Assembly (NCBI GenBank): GCA_016716425.1
Contig: JADJWJ010000004.1
Location: 186,001 to 250,000 of the forward strand
Source of the DNA: Betaproteobacteria bacterium
GTDB taxonomy: Bacteria; Pseudomonadota; Gammaproteobacteria; Burkholderiales; Casimicrobiaceae
Length of the DNA stretch: 64,000 bases
Direction: 5' to 3'
This document shows, piece by piece, positions 33,911 to 42,382 of the stretch (position 1 is its first letter; every line of letters starts with the position of its first letter). Below the pieces are notes generated by a model. That model had not been told where the DNA came from and ran no database searches. It worked only from the letters and a program-made list of their open reading frames with translations. A program made the position numbers and the translations under genes.

Positions 33911-35299
33911 TCAGATGACCTTGGAGTACTGCGGTCCCTGCCTGCGCTCGCGCAGGTAGCGATCGAACGTCATCGCCACCGTGCGAACCAGCAGCCGGCC
34001 GCGCGCCGTGACGCGGATGGCGTTCGCGTCGATCTCGACCAGGCCGTCGGCGGCCGGCGGCGCCAGCGCGGCCAGTTCGGGCGCGAACGTCTCGGCGAAG
34101 CGGATGCCGTGCGCGCGTTCGACCTCCCCGAAGTCGAGGTCGAAGTTGCACATGAGCTTCTGTATGACGTCGCGGCGCAGGAGGTCGTCGGCGTCGAGCG
34201 TGACGCCGCGCATCACCGGCAGCGTCTGCGCGTCGAGCCGCGCGTAATACTCGTCGAGCGTCTTGACGTTCGCCGTATACGCCGCGCCGACCTTGCCGAT
34301 CGCCGAGATGCCGAACGCGAGCATGTCGCAGTCCGGCTTCGTCGAGTAGCCCTGGAAGTTGCGGTGCAGCTTGCGCTCGCGCTGCGCGACCGCGAGTTCA
34401 TCGCCGGGCTTGGCGAAGTGGTCCATGCCGATGTAGACGTAGCCGGCGTCGGTCAGCTTCTCGATCGCCAGCGCGAGGATCGCGAGCTTCGCCTGCGGCG
34501 GCGGCAGGTCGGCGATGGCGATGCGCCGCTGCGGCTTGAACAGGTGCGGCACGTGCGCGTAGCTGTACAGCGCGATGCGATCGGGCGAGGCGTCGATCAC
34601 GCGGTCGAGCGTGGCGGAGAAGCCCTCGACCGTCTGCCGCGGCAGGCCGTAGATCAGGTCCGCGTTCACCGAGACGAACCCCGACCGCCGCGCGGCGTCC
34701 ATCACGGCGCGCGTCTCGGCCTCGCTCTGGATGCGATTGACCGCCGCCTGCACCTCCGGATCGAAGTCCTGGATGCCGACGGAGAGGCGATTGAAGCCGA
34801 GCTCGCCCAGATACGCGATGGTGTCGGGCTCGACCTTGCGCGGGTCGACCTCGATGGACACTTCGGCATCGGGCGCGAAGACGAAGCGCGCGCGCAGCGC
34901 GTCCATCAGCGTCTTCATCTCGTCGCGCGACAGGAACGTCGGCGTGCCGCCGCCCCAGTGCAGCTGCACGACCGGCGGCGCGCCCTCGATCAGCGCGCTG
35001 ACCAGGGCGATCTCGCGCTCGACGTAGCGAATGTACTTCGCCGAGCGGCCGTGGTCCTTGGTCAGGACCTTGTTGCACGCGCAGTAGTAGCAGATCGTGT
35101 TGCAGAACGGCAGGTGCACGTACAGCGACAGCGGCTGGTCCGGCCGCTCGTGATTGCGTTGCGCGAGGGCCTCGACGTACTGCGCCGGCCCGAAGCCGTC
35201 GTGAAACCGGTCGGCGGTGGGATACGACGTGTAGCGGGGCCCGAACTGGTCGTATTTGGCGACCAGGCCGGCATCGAACGCGAGGGCGGGAAGGGGCAT
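33911..35299 (-). CDS. hemN: Oxygen-independent coproporphyrinogen III oxidase
   Basis: The 462-residue radical SAM enzyme decarboxylates coproporphyrinogen III to protoporphyrinogen IX without oxygen. It has the cluster motif CNTICYYCAC (CxxxCxxCxC), preceded by YVHLPF. HemN-specific residues include the N-terminal KYDQFGPRYTSYPTA and the HWGGGTPTFL and YGLPRQT motifs. The ATG at 35299 precedes this N-terminal motif; longer frames add a non-conserved extension. It stands next to genes that demand heme under anoxia. A weak FNR-like site (TTGCG-N4-GTCAA, 35354-35367) is upstream. Confidence 0.95.
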   Translation of the reverse strand: MPLPALAFDAGLVAKYDQFGPRYTSYPTADRFHDGFGPAQYVEALAQRNHERPDQPLSLYVHLPFCNTICYYCACNKVLTKDHGRSAKYIRYVEREIALVSALIEGAPPVVQLHWGGGTPTFLSRDEMKTLMDALRARFVFAPDAEVSIEVDPRKVEPDTIAYLGELGFNRLSVGIQDFDPEVQAAVNRIQSEAETRAVMDAARRSGFVSVNADLIYGLPRQTVEGFSATLDRVIDASPDRIALYSYAHVPHLFKPQRRIAIADLPPPQAKLAILALAIEKLTDAGYVYIGMDHFAKPGDELAVAQRERKLHRNFQGYSTKPDCDMLAFGISAIGKVGAAYTANVKTLDEYYARLDAQTLPVMRGVTLDADDLLRRDVIQKLMCNFDLDFGEVERAHGIRFAETFAPELAALAPPAADGLVEIDANAIRVTARGRLLVRTVAMTFDRYLRERRQGPQYSKVI

Positions 35300-35353
35300 C
35301 GTCACGGGGGGCGTCACAGGGGAGGAGTGTGCCCGGCGGCCACCGGGACGGGC

Positions 35354-35367
35354 TTGCGGCAAGTCAA
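35354..35367. promoter_or_regulatory. Weak FNR-like site upstream of hemN
   Basis: TTGCGGCAAGTCAA keeps the outer TTG and CAA of the FNR consensus but differs at three inner positions. It is centred about 62 bases upstream of the hemN ATG. hemN is often under FNR/ANR control, which raises the prior. Confidence 0.3.
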
Positions 35368-35515
35368 GCCGGGGCTGCCCGTCCCGCATTCTCCCCTGAA
35401 TGGCCAAGCCGCCTCAACCCGCGACGTCTTGTCCATGATTTCCGCATGGTCTTGCCGCACTCATCGACCGCCGGCTCGGCTTGAAAGCCCCGGCCGCCGA
35501 CGCCACGTGCCGTCC

Positions 35516-36518
35516 ATGCCGCTTGACCGGCCTTCCCACGGCGTCCCGGCGTCGGGGGATCAGGCCCCCGAACCCGACGCCGGACTCCTCGACGCCTATT
35601 CGCGTGCGGTCAGCGAGGCCGCGGCGCGCGTGGCGCCCGCGGTGGCCCACGCGCATCGAGCGGCCCCGCGGCAGACGGGGCGGCGAGGGTGCGGGGTCGG
35701 GCTTCCTCATCACGCCCGACGGCTACCTGGTGACGAACAGCCACGTCGCGTTCGGGGCCGCGGCGATCGAGGTGACGCTGCCCGACGGCCGCGCGGCCGC
35801 GGCACAGGTGGTCGGCGACGATCCGGACTCCGACCTCGCCGTGCTGAAGGTGGCCGCCGGCGATCTGGCGTGGATCCGCTTCGGCGACTCGGCGCGCGTG
35901 CGCGTCGGCCAGGTCGCGATCGCCGTCGGCAGTCCGCTGGGCTTCCACCACACGGTGACCGCGGGCATCGTCAGCGCGCTCGGTCGCTCGATGCGCGCGC
36001 AGACCGGCCGCCTGCTCGATAACGTGCTGCAGACCGACGCGTCGCTCAACCCCGGCAACTCCGGCGGGCCGCTGGTCGACGCGCGCGGCGACGTCATCGG
36101 CGTCAACACTGCCGTCATCCGCGCGGCGCAGGGCCTGTGCTTCGCGATCGCGTCGTCGACGGCGGAGCGGGTCGCGAGCGCGCTGATCCGCGACGGCCGG
36201 GTGCGGCGCGCGCGGCTGGGCGTGGGCGGCCAGACGTTGCCGCTGCCGCGCCGCGTGGTGCGCCACTTCGACCTGCCACGAGACTCGGGCGTGCGGGTGG
36301 AGTTGGTGCAGCGGGGATCGCCCGCCGCGGACGCGGGCGTGGCGCACGGCGACGTCATCGTCGCGCTCGACGCCGTACCGGTGCCGGACGTCGACACGCT
36401 GCAGAAGCTGCTCGCGGCCGACGCCATCGCGCGGCCGCTCGCGCTGACGGTCGTGCGGCGCGACCGCACGCTGACGCTGACCGTCACGCCCTCCGAGTCG
36501 GTGCGGCGCGGGCGCTAG
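35516..36518 (+). CDS. DegP/HtrA-like trypsin-PDZ protease, with an apparent frameshift near the N-terminus
   Basis: The catalytic domain has TNSHVAF (His), DPDSDLAVLK (Asp) and NPGNSGGPL (Ser), followed by one PDZ domain (SGVRVELVQRGSPAADAGVAHGDVIVAL). No signal peptide is evident. The N-terminal part (MPLDRPSHG..DAYSRAVSEAAARVAPAV) reads from ATG 35516 in one frame, while GAGSGFLITPDGYLV onward reads in the next. The shift lies near 35660-35690 in GC-rich sequence. The span is 1003 bases, one more than a multiple of three. It is likely a single-base error or a recent mutation. Confidence 0.8.
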
Positions 36519-36593
36519 CGCGGCGTCCGCTTTGCAGCCCACGCGCTCCTGTGCAACAATCGTTCCAACTCATACTGCATCAAGGTGGCATCG

Positions 36594-37157
36594 ATGCTGG
36601 ACCGTGACGGCTATCGCCCGAACGTCGCCATCGTCATCGTCAACGGCAGGAACCAGGTTTTCTGGGGAAAGAGGATCCGCGAGCACTCGTGGCAGTTTCC
36701 GCAAGGTGGCATCAATCCCGGTGAAACGCCCGAGAGGGCGATGTACCGGGAGTTGCGCGAGGAGGTCGGGCTCGAACCCCAGCACGTGAAGGTTCTCGGC
36801 CGCACGCGCGACTGGCTGCGCTACGACGTTCCGCAGCACTGGATCAAGCGCGAGTGGCGCGGCAGCTACCGCGGCCAGAAGCAGATCTGGTACCTGCTGC
36901 GGCTCGTGGGCCGCGACAACGACGTGAGCCTGCGCGCATCCGACCATCCGGAGTTCGACGCGTGGCGCTGGCACGACTACTGGATCCCGCTCGAAACCGT
37001 CATCGAGTTCAAGCGCGAGTCGTACCGGCGCGCACTGCTCGAGCTCGAGCGCTTCCTGCATTCGAAGCCGCAGACGCGGCGCCAGCGCCTGTACGGCGTC
37101 CCGCATCCGGAGATGCCCGAGTCCTACGCCGAGCCGTTCGTGCCCAGTGCGAAGTAG
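36594..37157 (+). CDS. rppH: RNA 5' pyrophosphohydrolase
   Basis: The 187-residue Nudix hydrolase removes pyrophosphate from 5'-triphosphate mRNA to start decay. It has the family N-terminus MLDRDGYRPNVAIVIVN, the HSWQFPQGGINPGE motif, and the Nudix box GGINPGETPERAMYRELREE (GX5EX7REUXEE). The ATG at 36594 has AAGGTGG upstream; an in-frame GTG at 36585 overlaps that site. It is convergent with the DUF3617 gene. In many betaproteobacteria rppH lies near proB and obgE, as it does here. Confidence 0.95.
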   Translation: MLDRDGYRPNVAIVIVNGRNQVFWGKRIREHSWQFPQGGINPGETPERAMYRELREEVGLEPQHVKVLGRTRDWLRYDVPQHWIKREWRGSYRGQKQIWYLLRLVGRDNDVSLRASDHPEFDAWRWHDYWIPLETVIEFKRESYRRALLELERFLHSKPQTRRQRLYGVPHPEMPESYAEPFVPSAK

Positions 37158-37202
37158 CGTGTTCGAACGGCGCGGACGACTTCCTCGCGCGACTCGAACC
37201 CG

Positions 37203-37634
37203 CTACTTCTCGCACGACCCGACGCGCCTGGCGTTGAGCGCCATGGCGATCGGCACGCCGAGGTTGTTCTTGTCCAGCACGGTGACGTTCACCCTGCCTT
37301 CGTAGCTCTCCGCCGCGAACACGATTTCGGCGCGGCCGCGCGTGGTCAGCGCGTCCTTCGTGCAGGCGAGGTCGTAGGTCGCGCGGTCCGGTGTGCGCTT
37401 GACGTTCGAGAGCTTGCACTGGCCGTCCGGCCGCGGCAGCGTCCTCTCGCCGTCGTCGATGTCCTTCTGCGAGATGCACTCGCGCGCGGCGGGCACCGTC
37501 TGCGGCTTGCCGTCGACCGTCACGGTCATCGTGAGCTCCCACAGGCCGGGCTGCATCGCCGCGAGCGCGGGTGCGGCCGGCAGTCCGAGGGCGGCGGCGA
37601 GGATGAGGAGACGCGGTCGGGCGGCAGTGTTCAT
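37203..37634 (-). CDS. DUF3617 exported protein
   Basis: The 143-residue protein has a signal peptide (RLLILAAALGLPAAPALA) and the DUF3617 pattern MQPGLWELTMTVTVDG near the start, a conserved Cys pair (ARECIS, GQCKLS) and a C-terminal RRVGSCEK. The family is common in proteobacteria and is uncharacterised. The ATG at 37634 gives a standard signal peptide; an in-frame ATG at 37643 would add three residues. It lies about 100 bases downstream of proB on the same strand. Confidence 0.82.
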   Translation of the reverse strand: MNTAARPRLLILAAALGLPAAPALAAMQPGLWELTMTVTVDGKPQTVPAARECISQKDIDDGERTLPRPDGQCKLSNVKRTPDRATYDLACTKDALTTRGRAEIVFAAESYEGRVNVTVLDKNNLGVPIAMALNARRVGSCEK

Positions 37635-37738
37635 GGCGGACATCGGCGGAGGCGGGCGCTCGATGATACGCGTTGCGGCCGGGTGACCGATCCGGCGGCG
37701 GCCGAGCGTTGGCCCGCAGCCGACAGCCGTCGTGGCCG

Positions 37739-38860
37739 CTAGCCGAGCAGGACCAGATTGTCCCGGTGAATGAGTTCGACCTCGTCCACGTAGCCCAAGA
37801 TCGACTCGATCTCCGCCGACGGCCGGCGCACGATCTTCGCGGCGTCCTGCGCGCCGTAGTTGACGAGGCCGCGCGCGACCTCGCGGCCGTCGGGCGCGAA
37901 GCAGCCGACGACCTCGCCGCGGTCGAAGTCGCCGTCGACGGCGGTGACGCCGATCGGCAGCAGGCTCTTGCCCTCGACCGCGAGCGCGCGCACGGCGCCC
38001 GCGTCGAGCACGAGCCGGCCCGCGAGCTGCACGTGGTCGGCCAGCCACTGCTTGCGCGCGGCCAGCGACACCGGCGGCGCGACCAGCGCCGTGCCGACTG
38101 CCTCGCCCGCCGCAAGGCGCGTCAGCACGTCGGGTTCGCGGCCGCACGCGATGACCGTGGAGGCGCCCGAGCGCGCCGCGCGCTTCGCGGCCAGCACCTT
38201 GGTCAGCATGCCGCCCTTGCCGAGCGCGCTGCCGGCGCCACCGGCCATCGCCTCGAGCGCGGGGTCGCCGGCGCGCGCCTCGTGGACGAATGTCGCGTCC
38301 GAGTGCTTGCGCGGATCGGCGGTGTAGAGCCCCGGCTGGTCGGTGAGCAGGATCAGCACGTCGGCCTCGATGAGGTTCGCGACCAGCGCGCCGAGGGTGT
38401 CGTTGTCGCCGACGCGGATCTCGTCGGTGGTGACCGTGTCGTTCTCGTTGATGATCGGGATCACCGCGAGCGCGAGCAGCGTGCGCAGTGTCGTGCGCGC
38501 GTTGAGGTAGCGGCGGCGGTCGGCCAGGTCCTCGTGCGTCAGCAGGATCTGCGCCGTGTGCAGGCCGAACTTCGCGAACGCGGCCTCGTACGCCTGCACG
38601 AGGCCCATCTGGCCGACCGCCGCCGCCGCCTGCAGTTCGTGGATCGCGCGCGGGCGCGTCACCCAGCCCAGCCGCCTGACGCCCTCGGCGATCGCGCCCG
38701 ACGACACCAGCACGACGTCGCGCCCGTCGCGGCGCAACCGCGCGATCTCGTCCGCCCAGCGCGCGACCGCGCCGTGGTCGAGGCCGCGGCCCTCGTCGGT
38801 GACGAGGCTCGACCCGACCTTGACGACGATCCGCTTCGCCTGCGCGACGACGCCGCTCAT
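37739..38860 (-). CDS. proB: Glutamate 5-kinase
   Basis: The 373-residue enzyme phosphorylates glutamate in the first step of proline synthesis. The amino-acid kinase domain shows RIVVKVGSSLVT, VSSGAIAEG, NENDTVTTDEIRVGDNDTLGALVA and GKGGMLTK. A C-terminal PUA domain (RRPSAEIESILGYVDEVELIHRDNLVLL at the end) follows as in E. coli ProB. Its ATG overlaps the obgE stop by 4 bases (ATGA), so the two are co-translated. proA is not in the window. Confidence 0.96.
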   Translation of the reverse strand: MSGVVAQAKRIVVKVGSSLVTDEGRGLDHGAVARWADEIARLRRDGRDVVLVSSGAIAEGVRRLGWVTRPRAIHELQAAAAVGQMGLVQAYEAAFAKFGLHTAQILLTHEDLADRRRYLNARTTLRTLLALAVIPIINENDTVTTDEIRVGDNDTLGALVANLIEADVLILLTDQPGLYTADPRKHSDATFVHEARAGDPALEAMAGGAGSALGKGGMLTKVLAAKRAARSGASTVIACGREPDVLTRLAAGEAVGTALVAPPVSLAARKQWLADHVQLAGRLVLDAGAVRALAVEGKSLLPIGVTAVDGDFDRGEVVGCFAPDGREVARGLVNYGAQDAAKIVRRPSAEIESILGYVDEVELIHRDNLVLLG

Positions 38861-39972
38861 GATTCCGCGTCCGTCGTCCGGCGCCGGCGCGTGCGCACGG
38901 GCGCCGGCGACACGACGACCGGCGCTTCGTCGGTCGCCGGCGTTTCCGCCACGGCCGCCGACGGGTGCTCGTCGAGCCACGCCTGGATCGCGAACGTCAG
39001 CGCCGTGCACCCTTCGCCGTTCACCGCGGCGATTGCGTGCACCGGCCCCTTCCACCGGTACGCCTTCACGAACGCCGCGATGCGCCGCGCCCGCTCGTCC
39101 TCCGGGATCAGGTCCAGCTTGTTGAGCACCAGCCAGCGCGGCTTTTCGTAGAGCGCAGCGTCGTACCGCTTCAGCTCGCGGACGATCGCGCGCGCGTCGT
39201 GGACGGGGTCCGCCGATTCGTCGAGCGGCGCCAGGTCGACGACGTGCAGCAGCAGGCGCGTGCGCGCGAGGTGGCGCAGGAACCGGTGGCCGAGCCCGGC
39301 GCCGTCGGCGGCGCCCTCGATCAGGCCGGGGATGTCGGCGACGACGAAGCTCTTCGCCTCGCTCGTGCGCACGACGCCCAGGTTGGGGGCGAGCGTCGTG
39401 AACGGATAGTCGGCGACTTTGGGCCGCGCGGCCGAGATCGCGCGGATCAGAGTCGACTTGCCCGCGTTGGGCAGGCCGAGCAGGCCCACGTCGGCCAGCA
39501 CCCGGAGCTCGAGCTGCAGCCGCCGCTGCTCGCCTGCCTCGCCCTTCGTGAACTGCCGCGGCGCACGGTTGGTGCTCGACTTGAAGTGCAGGTTGCCCAG
39601 ACCTCCCTTGCCGCCCTTCGCGACGAGCGCGCGCTGGCCGTCGCGCGCGAGGTCGACGATGCGCTCCCCGGTGTCCGCGTCGCTGATCACGGTGCCCACC
39701 GGCATCCGCAGCACGACGTCGTCGGCGCCGCGGCCGTACTGGTCGGCGCCGCGGCCATTCTCGCCGCGCTTCGCGCGGTGAATGCGCGCGTACCGGTAGT
39801 CGATCAGCGTGTTGATGTTGCGGTCGGCCACCGCCCAGATGCTGCCGCCGCGGCCGCCGTCGCCGCCGTCGGGCCCGCCGCGCGGCACGTACTTCTCGCG
39901 GCGGAACGACGCGGCGCCGTTGCCGCCGTCGCCGGCGATCACCTCGATCGTGGCCTCGTCGAAGAACTTCAC
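38857..39972 (-). CDS. obgE: Obg GTPase, ribosome assembly
   Basis: The 371-residue GTPase acts in 50S assembly and stress control. The Gly-rich Obg fold is at the N-terminus (AGDGGNGAASFRREK, GGPDGGDGGRGGS), and the G domain has GLPNAGKST (G1), DIPGLIEGA (G3) and NKLDL (G4). The short tail is basic (RTRRRRTTD). It starts at GTG 39972 behind AGGAGG. In most betaproteobacteria obgE follows rplU-rpmA; here it follows a membrane glycosyltransferase gene, with GTGA overlap. Confidence 0.96.
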   Translation of the reverse strand: MKFFDEATIEVIAGDGGNGAASFRREKYVPRGGPDGGDGGRGGSIWAVADRNINTLIDYRYARIHRAKRGENGRGADQYGRGADDVVLRMPVGTVISDADTGERIVDLARDGQRALVAKGGKGGLGNLHFKSSTNRAPRQFTKGEAGEQRRLQLELRVLADVGLLGLPNAGKSTLIRAISAARPKVADYPFTTLAPNLGVVRTSEAKSFVVADIPGLIEGAADGAGLGHRFLRHLARTRLLLHVVDLAPLDESADPVHDARAIVRELKRYDAALYEKPRWLVLNKLDLIPEDERARRIAAFVKAYRWKGPVHAIAAVNGEGCTALTFAIQAWLDEHPSAAVAETPATDEAPVVVSPAPVRTRRRRTTDAES

Positions 39973-41654
39973 GGTGTCCTCCTGTAGAGCACGAAGCGCT
40001 CGGTGTCGTCGCCGCGCCGGGCCCCGCTCCAGATCGCCGTCCAGCCGGCCGGCGGCTCGGGTTCGCCGGGCAGGCGGCCGTACTGCACGACCAACAGGCG
40101 GCAGTCGTGGTCGGCGCGCACTTCCTCGCGCACGGTGTCGATGCCGGCGAAGTAGCGAAACACCGCGCGCTGCGGCTCGCCCAGGTTGCGGCTCGCGAGG
40201 CACGCGTCGCGCGGCACGCGCATCGCCACGTTCTCGACGGTCCACCGGTACGTGCGGCGCGAATCGAGGTACGGCAGCCAGATCGTCGTCGCGAGCCCCC
40301 AGATCAGCGTGACGCCCGCCGCCCAGTTGAGGATCGCGCGGCGGTTCGAGCGGCGCGCCGGGCGCACGAGAACGACCCACAGCACGGTGAGCCCGGTCGC
40401 GGCGAGCATCGTGCCCAGGTGGAACGACGGCCGGTAGCCGGTTTCGGTGTCGCGGAACAGGCGCGCGACGCTGGCAGTCATGCCGCCGACGTACGCGTCG
40501 ATCCACAGGCCCCACATCACCATCGCCAGCAGCCCGAACGTCAGGATGCCGAACCAGTCGAGCGCGCCCGAGAAGCCGCGTTTGAGCGAATCGACCTCGA
40601 GCGCAGCGAGCAGCGCGAGCGGCACGAGCAGCGGCAGCGCGTTGACGAGCCGCGCTTCGGGCATCGCGAGCAGGCTCGCGAGGATTACGAGCGCGAGCAC
40701 CCCGGGGATCACGATGCCCGGCTCGCCCAATCCGCCGTTGAAGCCGCGCCCGCGCAGCCACAGCAGCCACAGGATCAGGGGCAGCGACGGCCACGCGAAC
40801 CACAGCAGGTTGCGCAGGTAGTACACCGGCTCCGCGGCGCCCCCCGGCCACGCGACGAAACTGGCCAGCGACTCGCCGCTCCACCACAGCGCGAAGAGCG
40901 CCGGGTCCCGCGCGTGCAGCGCGAGCGGCCACGGCAGCGCGAGCGCGAGCGCCACGGCGAGCGCGACCGCGAGCGTGAGCGCGTACGCCCGACTGCGCCA
41001 CTCCGGGCCGCACGCGGGCAGGATCAGCGCGGCCACGGTGAGCCACAACGGACCCAGCACGCCGCGCCCGAGGAACGCGACGGCGACGCCGGCGCCGAGC
41101 GCGACGCCGCCCCACGCCGGGCGCCGCAGCGCGAGCGCGAAGCCGAACAGCGCGACTGCGACGCCGACGGTGAGGACGAGCTCGGGCGACAGCACGTGCG
41201 CGCGGTCCCAGAAGCCGATGCTGCCGACGAGGATCAGCACCGGCAGCCAGCGGAACGCACGGCCGTTCAGCTCGCGGCTCGCGAAGCCGGTCGCGACGAG
41301 CACCACCGCGAGCGCGACGCCGGCGAACATCCGCGCGGCGTTGTGGACCTGCAAGGGCGGCGAGAAGGCCCCGATGGCGAGCGCGCCCCCCATGTACGCG
41401 AGCGGCGGCCGCGGCACGTAAGGCTCGCCGCCGAGCGTGGGCACGACGAAGTCGCCGGCGCGCGCCATCTCCGCGGCGACCCCGATCGACGTCGCGTCCT
41501 CGGTCTTCCACGGATCGTGGCCGGCGATGCCGAGCGCGACCCACGCCGCGCACAGCAGCACGAGTCCGAACTGCTTGAACGCGCGGTACGGCGCGGCCGG
41601 ACTGACCGCTTCGGGGTCGACCGGCTCGGGAACGTAGGGGCGAGGGGCGCGCAT
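39969..41654 (-). CDS. ArnT/PMT-like membrane glycosyltransferase (GT-C)
   Basis: The 561-residue protein has about 12 membrane helices. The first periplasmic loop carries the signature acidic residues (GHDPWKTEDATSIGVAAEM, then GEPYVPRPPLAYM), as in ArnT and PMT enzymes that transfer sugar from a polyprenyl phosphate carrier. A soluble C-terminal region of about 130 residues follows. The substrate cannot be read from sequence. It overlaps obgE (GTGA), an unusual partner. ATG 41654 is chosen because longer frames run into the rpmE terminator. Confidence 0.8.
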   Translation of the reverse strand: MRAPRPYVPEPVDPEAVSPAAPYRAFKQFGLVLLCAAWVALGIAGHDPWKTEDATSIGVAAEMARAGDFVVPTLGGEPYVPRPPLAYMGGALAIGAFSPPLQVHNAARMFAGVALAVVLVATGFASRELNGRAFRWLPVLILVGSIGFWDRAHVLSPELVLTVGVAVALFGFALALRRPAWGGVALGAGVAVAFLGRGVLGPLWLTVAALILPACGPEWRSRAYALTLAVALAVALALALPWPLALHARDPALFALWWSGESLASFVAWPGGAAEPVYYLRNLLWFAWPSLPLILWLLWLRGRGFNGGLGEPGIVIPGVLALVILASLLAMPEARLVNALPLLVPLALLAALEVDSLKRGFSGALDWFGILTFGLLAMVMWGLWIDAYVGGMTASVARLFRDTETGYRPSFHLGTMLAATGLTVLWVVLVRPARRSNRRAILNWAAGVTLIWGLATTIWLPYLDSRRTYRWTVENVAMRVPRDACLASRNLGEPQRAVFRYFAGIDTVREEVRADHDCRLLVVQYGRLPGEPEPPAGWTAIWSGARRGDDTERFVLYRRTP

Positions 41655-41700
41655 GCTGCGAGGGACGGCAGGGCCGATGCTACACCACGGCCGGAAGCGA

Positions 41701-41725
41701 AAAAGGCAGCCGAAGCTGCCTTTCC
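41701..41725 (-). terminator. Intrinsic terminator of rpmE
   Basis: On the minus strand GGCAGC-TTCG-GCTGCC is followed by TTTTT (plus-strand AAAAAGGCAGCCGAAGCTGC). Stem, tetraloop and T run make a textbook Rho-independent terminator about 30 bases after the rpmE stop. It lies about 50 bases upstream of the glycosyltransferase start. Confidence 0.85.
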
Positions 41726-41752
41726 CGTGGCACGGCGCGGCGCTGACCGGCG

Positions 41753-41977
41753 TTACGCGGTCTTGGCGGGCGCCGACTTGCTGTAGCGCTGGCGGAACTT
41801 GTCGATGCGGCCCGCGGTGTCCATCACCTTCTGCTTGCCGGTGTAGAACGGATGGCACTGCGAGCACACTTCGATGTGCAGCGCCTTGTTCGAGGCCGTC
41901 GAGCGCGTCGTGAACTGGTTGCCGCAGCTGCAGGTGACCTGCACTTCGGCGTACTTCGGGTGGATGCCTTCTTTCAT
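41753..41977 (-). CDS. rpmE: Ribosomal protein L31
   Basis: The 74-residue protein is the zinc-binding form of L31, with MKEGIHPKYAEVQVTCSCGN at the start and a second pair in CSQCHPFYTG, together giving four cysteines for zinc. It bridges the 50S and 30S subunits. The ATG at 41977 has GGAGAGGA upstream. It has its own promoter (42095-42123) and intrinsic terminator, so it is a monocistronic unit downstream of rho on the same strand. Confidence 0.97.
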   Translation of the reverse strand: MKEGIHPKYAEVQVTCSCGNQFTTRSTASNKALHIEVCSQCHPFYTGKQKVMDTAGRIDKFRQRYSKSAPAKTA

Positions 41978-42382
41978 CGTGTCCTCTCCGGTGCCGGACT
42001 CGCTTGCCCGCGGTGGTCGTGCTCGCGGACGCGCCGCCCCTGATGACCGCCTGTCCGTGTGGCCGATGCGGCCAAGAATGGCGGAAAGCCTTGAATTATC
42101 GCCGATTTTGAGTGTTTGGGCAAGATGGGGGCGCGCGGACCGGCCTGCAAGGCGGGGAGCGATTCGGCTTTGCAAACAGATGCTTATGCCTGGTGCTGGG
42201 TAGCTGGGTCGAGCCGGTCCGAGCCGCGCGCCCCTCACCCCGATCCTCCCCTGCAGGGCGCGCCATCGCTGGCAAGCGATGGCCGCTCGAGCGGCGCCGA
42301 GCGGGCTCGGCGCAACCCTGCTCGCGCGCCCGCTCCGCGGGGCGAGGAAGCGAAGCCGCCGGCGCAGCCCCGCCCGGGCGAC
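41978..42382. other. Gap between rpmE and rho
   Basis: The 405 bases hold the rpmE promoter near 42095-42123 and a leader of about 110 bases before rpmE. At 42208-42270 there is a degenerate copy of the palindromic repeat family (GAGCCGCGCGCCCCTCACCCC). The remainder is GC-rich with no gene detected. Confidence 0.6.
42095..42123 (-). promoter_or_regulatory. Sigma-70 promoter of rpmE
   Basis: On the minus strand TTGCCC (42123-42118), 17 bases, then GATAAT (42100-42095). It sits in an unusually AT-rich patch. Transcription would start near 42088, giving a leader of about 110 nt, long enough for translational control of L31. Confidence 0.6.
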
